From assembly GCA_029862935.1 (NCBI GenBank), contig JAOTWK010000005.1:1-32602 (forward strand): a stretch of DNA of 32,602 bases, written 5' to 3'. Below the pieces are notes generated by a model. The model saw only the letters and a list, made by a program, of their open reading frames with translations. It made no database searches and was not told the DNA's origin. The position numbers and the translations under genes are program-made. Of the stretch, positions 31,371-32,602 are shown piece after piece; the first letter of the stretch is position 1; the number at the start of each line of letters is the position of its first letter. Origin of the DNA: Gemmatimonadota bacterium. Its GTDB lineage: Bacteria > Gemmatimonadota > Gemmatimonadetes > Gemmatimonadales > GWC2-71-9.

Positions 31371-31431
31371 CAGATTTCTCCCTGGTTCAAGCATGAAGCT
31401 AGCGCCGCCCGGTCGGTCATCACCGCGCCCA

Positions 31432-31665
31432 CTAGCGGTCGTCTTTTGCCTGATACTCGTCGATGAGCTCACGGGCCCGATCTGCGTCAGCATCGTGCAC
31501 AATGAAGACCGAAGGATAGGGCTTGGTCGTCACGGGCATGGGGTCGGCCCGCACCACTGCACGGATGCCCTCCTCCAGCAGCATCTCACAAACCAGCTTC
31601 GCCTCGACGATGTTTCTCGCGATATAGATTTCTCTCACCGCCCACACCTGTTCAAAAGAGGCCAT
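31432..31665 (-). CDS. DUF2007-type putative signal-transducing protein
   Basis: A 77-residue protein with an alpha/beta pattern: WAVREIYIARNIVEAKLVCEM, LLEEGIRAVVRAD and PSVFIVHDADADRARELIDEY. This is the PF09413 family, a small ferredoxin-like domain of unknown role found alone or attached to other proteins. It may bind a ligand. It precedes the M20 peptidase in the same direction. Confidence 0.85.
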   Translation of the reverse strand: MASFEQVWAVREIYIARNIVEAKLVCEMLLEEGIRAVVRADPMPVTTKPYPSVFIVHDADADRARELIDEYQAKDDR

Positions 31666-31755
31666 CGTTCCAACTGTCGCTGGAGTACGCTATAGGGAGA
31701 AATTACATCACCGCGCGTGTTTCGGGAGCGGCAGGTGGCCTGATACGGATAGCAA

Positions 31756-31769
31756 CGCCGATTCCGGCG
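31756..31769 (-). terminator. Weak hairpin after the receiver-DUF3052 gene
   Basis: CGCCG (31756-31760) and CGGCG (31765-31769) can form a 5-bp stem around ATTC, about 13 bases past the stop. The minus-strand sequence after it (TTGCTATC) is only slightly T-rich, so this is tentative. Confidence 0.3.
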
Positions 31770-31781
31770 CTGTACGGTGCC

Positions 31782-32552
31782 TCATTTACGCTTGGTGAAC
31801 TTGAGGCCGGACCACGTGTCGTCGATAGCGCACACCTTGTAGTCTACGAGCCCGGCGGCAAGTCCGATGCGGCGCACGAGTGTCTGACTCAGGTCACTCT
31901 TGATCCCGGAGGTTTTCTTCGGCCATGCGATCCACATGGCGTTCGCGCCAAGCGCGGCCATGCGTGACATGCGGCGTTCGAGGTCACGCCGAGACTTCAC
32001 GAACCAAATAGTGAGGTCACGCTTGCCGCGTGTATTTTCCCGGAGCGCCACGTCGGGAGGTAGCATGCCCAACGTCTTGGCGAATGCAGGCGGTGCGTCA
32101 ACGAGCACAACGACGCTGCCCGGCTTGATGCCTAGCTTCTTGGGCAGGGGCGTGCCGGAGTAGCCGGCGAGGGTCGAGGAGGGCACGATGGGATCGGTCG
32201 GGGGCTTTGCGAGGCCTCGTCGTAGGGCGCTTCGCACCTGACGCCACGGAGTATAGATGGCGTCTGGAAGCAGCCGTTGAATAAGGCGTACCGTTTCGAC
32301 CTTGCCATCGACGAATACGAGAGGCACAAATCGTAGTGACTTCGCCTGGCGGATGGCTAAGGCCACGTCGCGGCCATGCGATGGGAGCATCGTGAGATCG
32401 ATCACGAATACGTCTGGTGGGTTTGCCCGCCATCGCCTGAAGGATGCCGGGCTATAGGCGTCGCACTTGGCGTTGTATCCGTTGTCTCGGAGGAAGGCCA
32501 CTCTGCTTTGTGCCTCAGTCGGCTTCCAGTGGATGATCTGGACCCTGGGCAT
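31782..32552 (-). CDS. Degenerate response-regulator receiver fused to DUF3052
   Basis: A 256-residue two-domain protein. Residues about 1-105 have a receiver-like fold: RVQIIHW as strand 1, PDVFVIDLTMLPSHGRD with Asp52 at the phospho-acceptor position, and FVPLVFVDGK as strand 5. The acidic pair normally at the end of strand 1 is replaced by HWKPTEA, so phosphorylation is doubtful. Residues about 120-256 form a DUF3052 domain (YSGTPLPKKLGIKPGSVV, VKSRRDLERRMSRM, WIAWPKKTSGIKSDLSQ, the ending CAIDDTWSGLKF). The start could also be a GTG at 32564. The gene is probably the first minus-strand gene at this edge. Function unknown. Confidence 0.78.
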   Translation of the reverse strand: MPRVQIIHWKPTEAQSRVAFLRDNGYNAKCDAYSPASFRRWRANPPDVFVIDLTMLPSHGRDVALAIRQAKSLRFVPLVFVDGKVETVRLIQRLLPDAIYTPWRQVRSALRRGLAKPPTDPIVPSSTLAGYSGTPLPKKLGIKPGSVVVLVDAPPAFAKTLGMLPPDVALRENTRGKRDLTIWFVKSRRDLERRMSRMAALGANAMWIAWPKKTSGIKSDLSQTLVRRIGLAAGLVDYKVCAIDDTWSGLKFTKRK

Positions 32553-32602
32553 TGGGTGAGGCACTCTCCGGCGATCTCGGGGTACACGACAGGCAACCGC
32601 GC

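Noticed and set aside
1..32602. Search for tRNA genes by T-loop-like sequences
   Set aside because: No stretch with a matching T-loop, anticodon stem and acceptor pairing was found by eye; every candidate lay within a clear coding region.

Overview
The window is a gene-dense stretch (about 60% GC by eye) of what looks like a Gram-negative, free-living bacterial chromosome. An Omp85/BamA-like barrel ending in Phe, lipoprotein signals and Tat/Sec-exported hydrolases indicate an outer membrane. The mix of L-lysine 6-transaminase, Tat-exported glycosylasparaginase, very large M14 metallocarboxypeptidase, PadR regulators and DUF3052 suggests Gemmatimonadota. That assignment is an inference from gene content; no rRNA is present to confirm it. 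I saw no tRNA, rRNA, CRISPR array, transposase or phage gene.

Layout. Positions 1-5093 hold a truncated NSS-family sodium symporter (minus), a thioredoxin-like protein (plus), lysine 6-transaminase (minus), and a minus-strand pair of Tat-exported glycosylasparaginase and outer-membrane barrel protein. Positions 5265-10823 form a tight plus-strand operon: a GT2 glycosyltransferase, nicotinate phosphoribosyltransferase, a long nicotinamidase-like hydrolase, a class V aminotransferase and D-3-phosphoglycerate dehydrogenase. It joins NAD salvage to serine biosynthesis, and most junctions abut or overlap. leuS follows with its own probable promoter, then an ECF sigma factor, its anti-sigma factor and an exported double-PDZ protein. 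A convergent M14 peptidase and a PadR regulator with a clear promoter and operator come next.

Positions 19472-20504 hold an SPFH/band-7 membrane protein and a 51-residue ribbon-helix-helix protein behind a near-consensus promoter. From 31665 down to 20618, 17 minus-strand genes follow each other with gaps of at most about 61 bases. They include an M20 peptidase, GNAT, a haem-binding protein, a cupin, a small Cys/His protein, an MFS transporter, a VOC protein, a frameshifted rhodanese, a DNA/nucleotide maintenance group (ATL protein, AlkD-like protein, dUTPase), a methyltransferase, a phosphodiester glycosidase lipoprotein, an aromatic amino acid decarboxylase and a DinB-fold protein. The right edge carries a degenerate receiver domain fused to DUF3052.

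Three different short-repeat elements occupy 3' intergenic gaps (1221-1256, 13363-13395, 19373-19473), and one of them supplies the stop codon of the ribbon-helix-helix gene. Other points of interest are the palindromic PadR operator, the probable one-base deletion in the rhodanese gene, the sigma/anti-sigma/PDZ trio without a protease domain, and the receiver-DUF3052 fusion.
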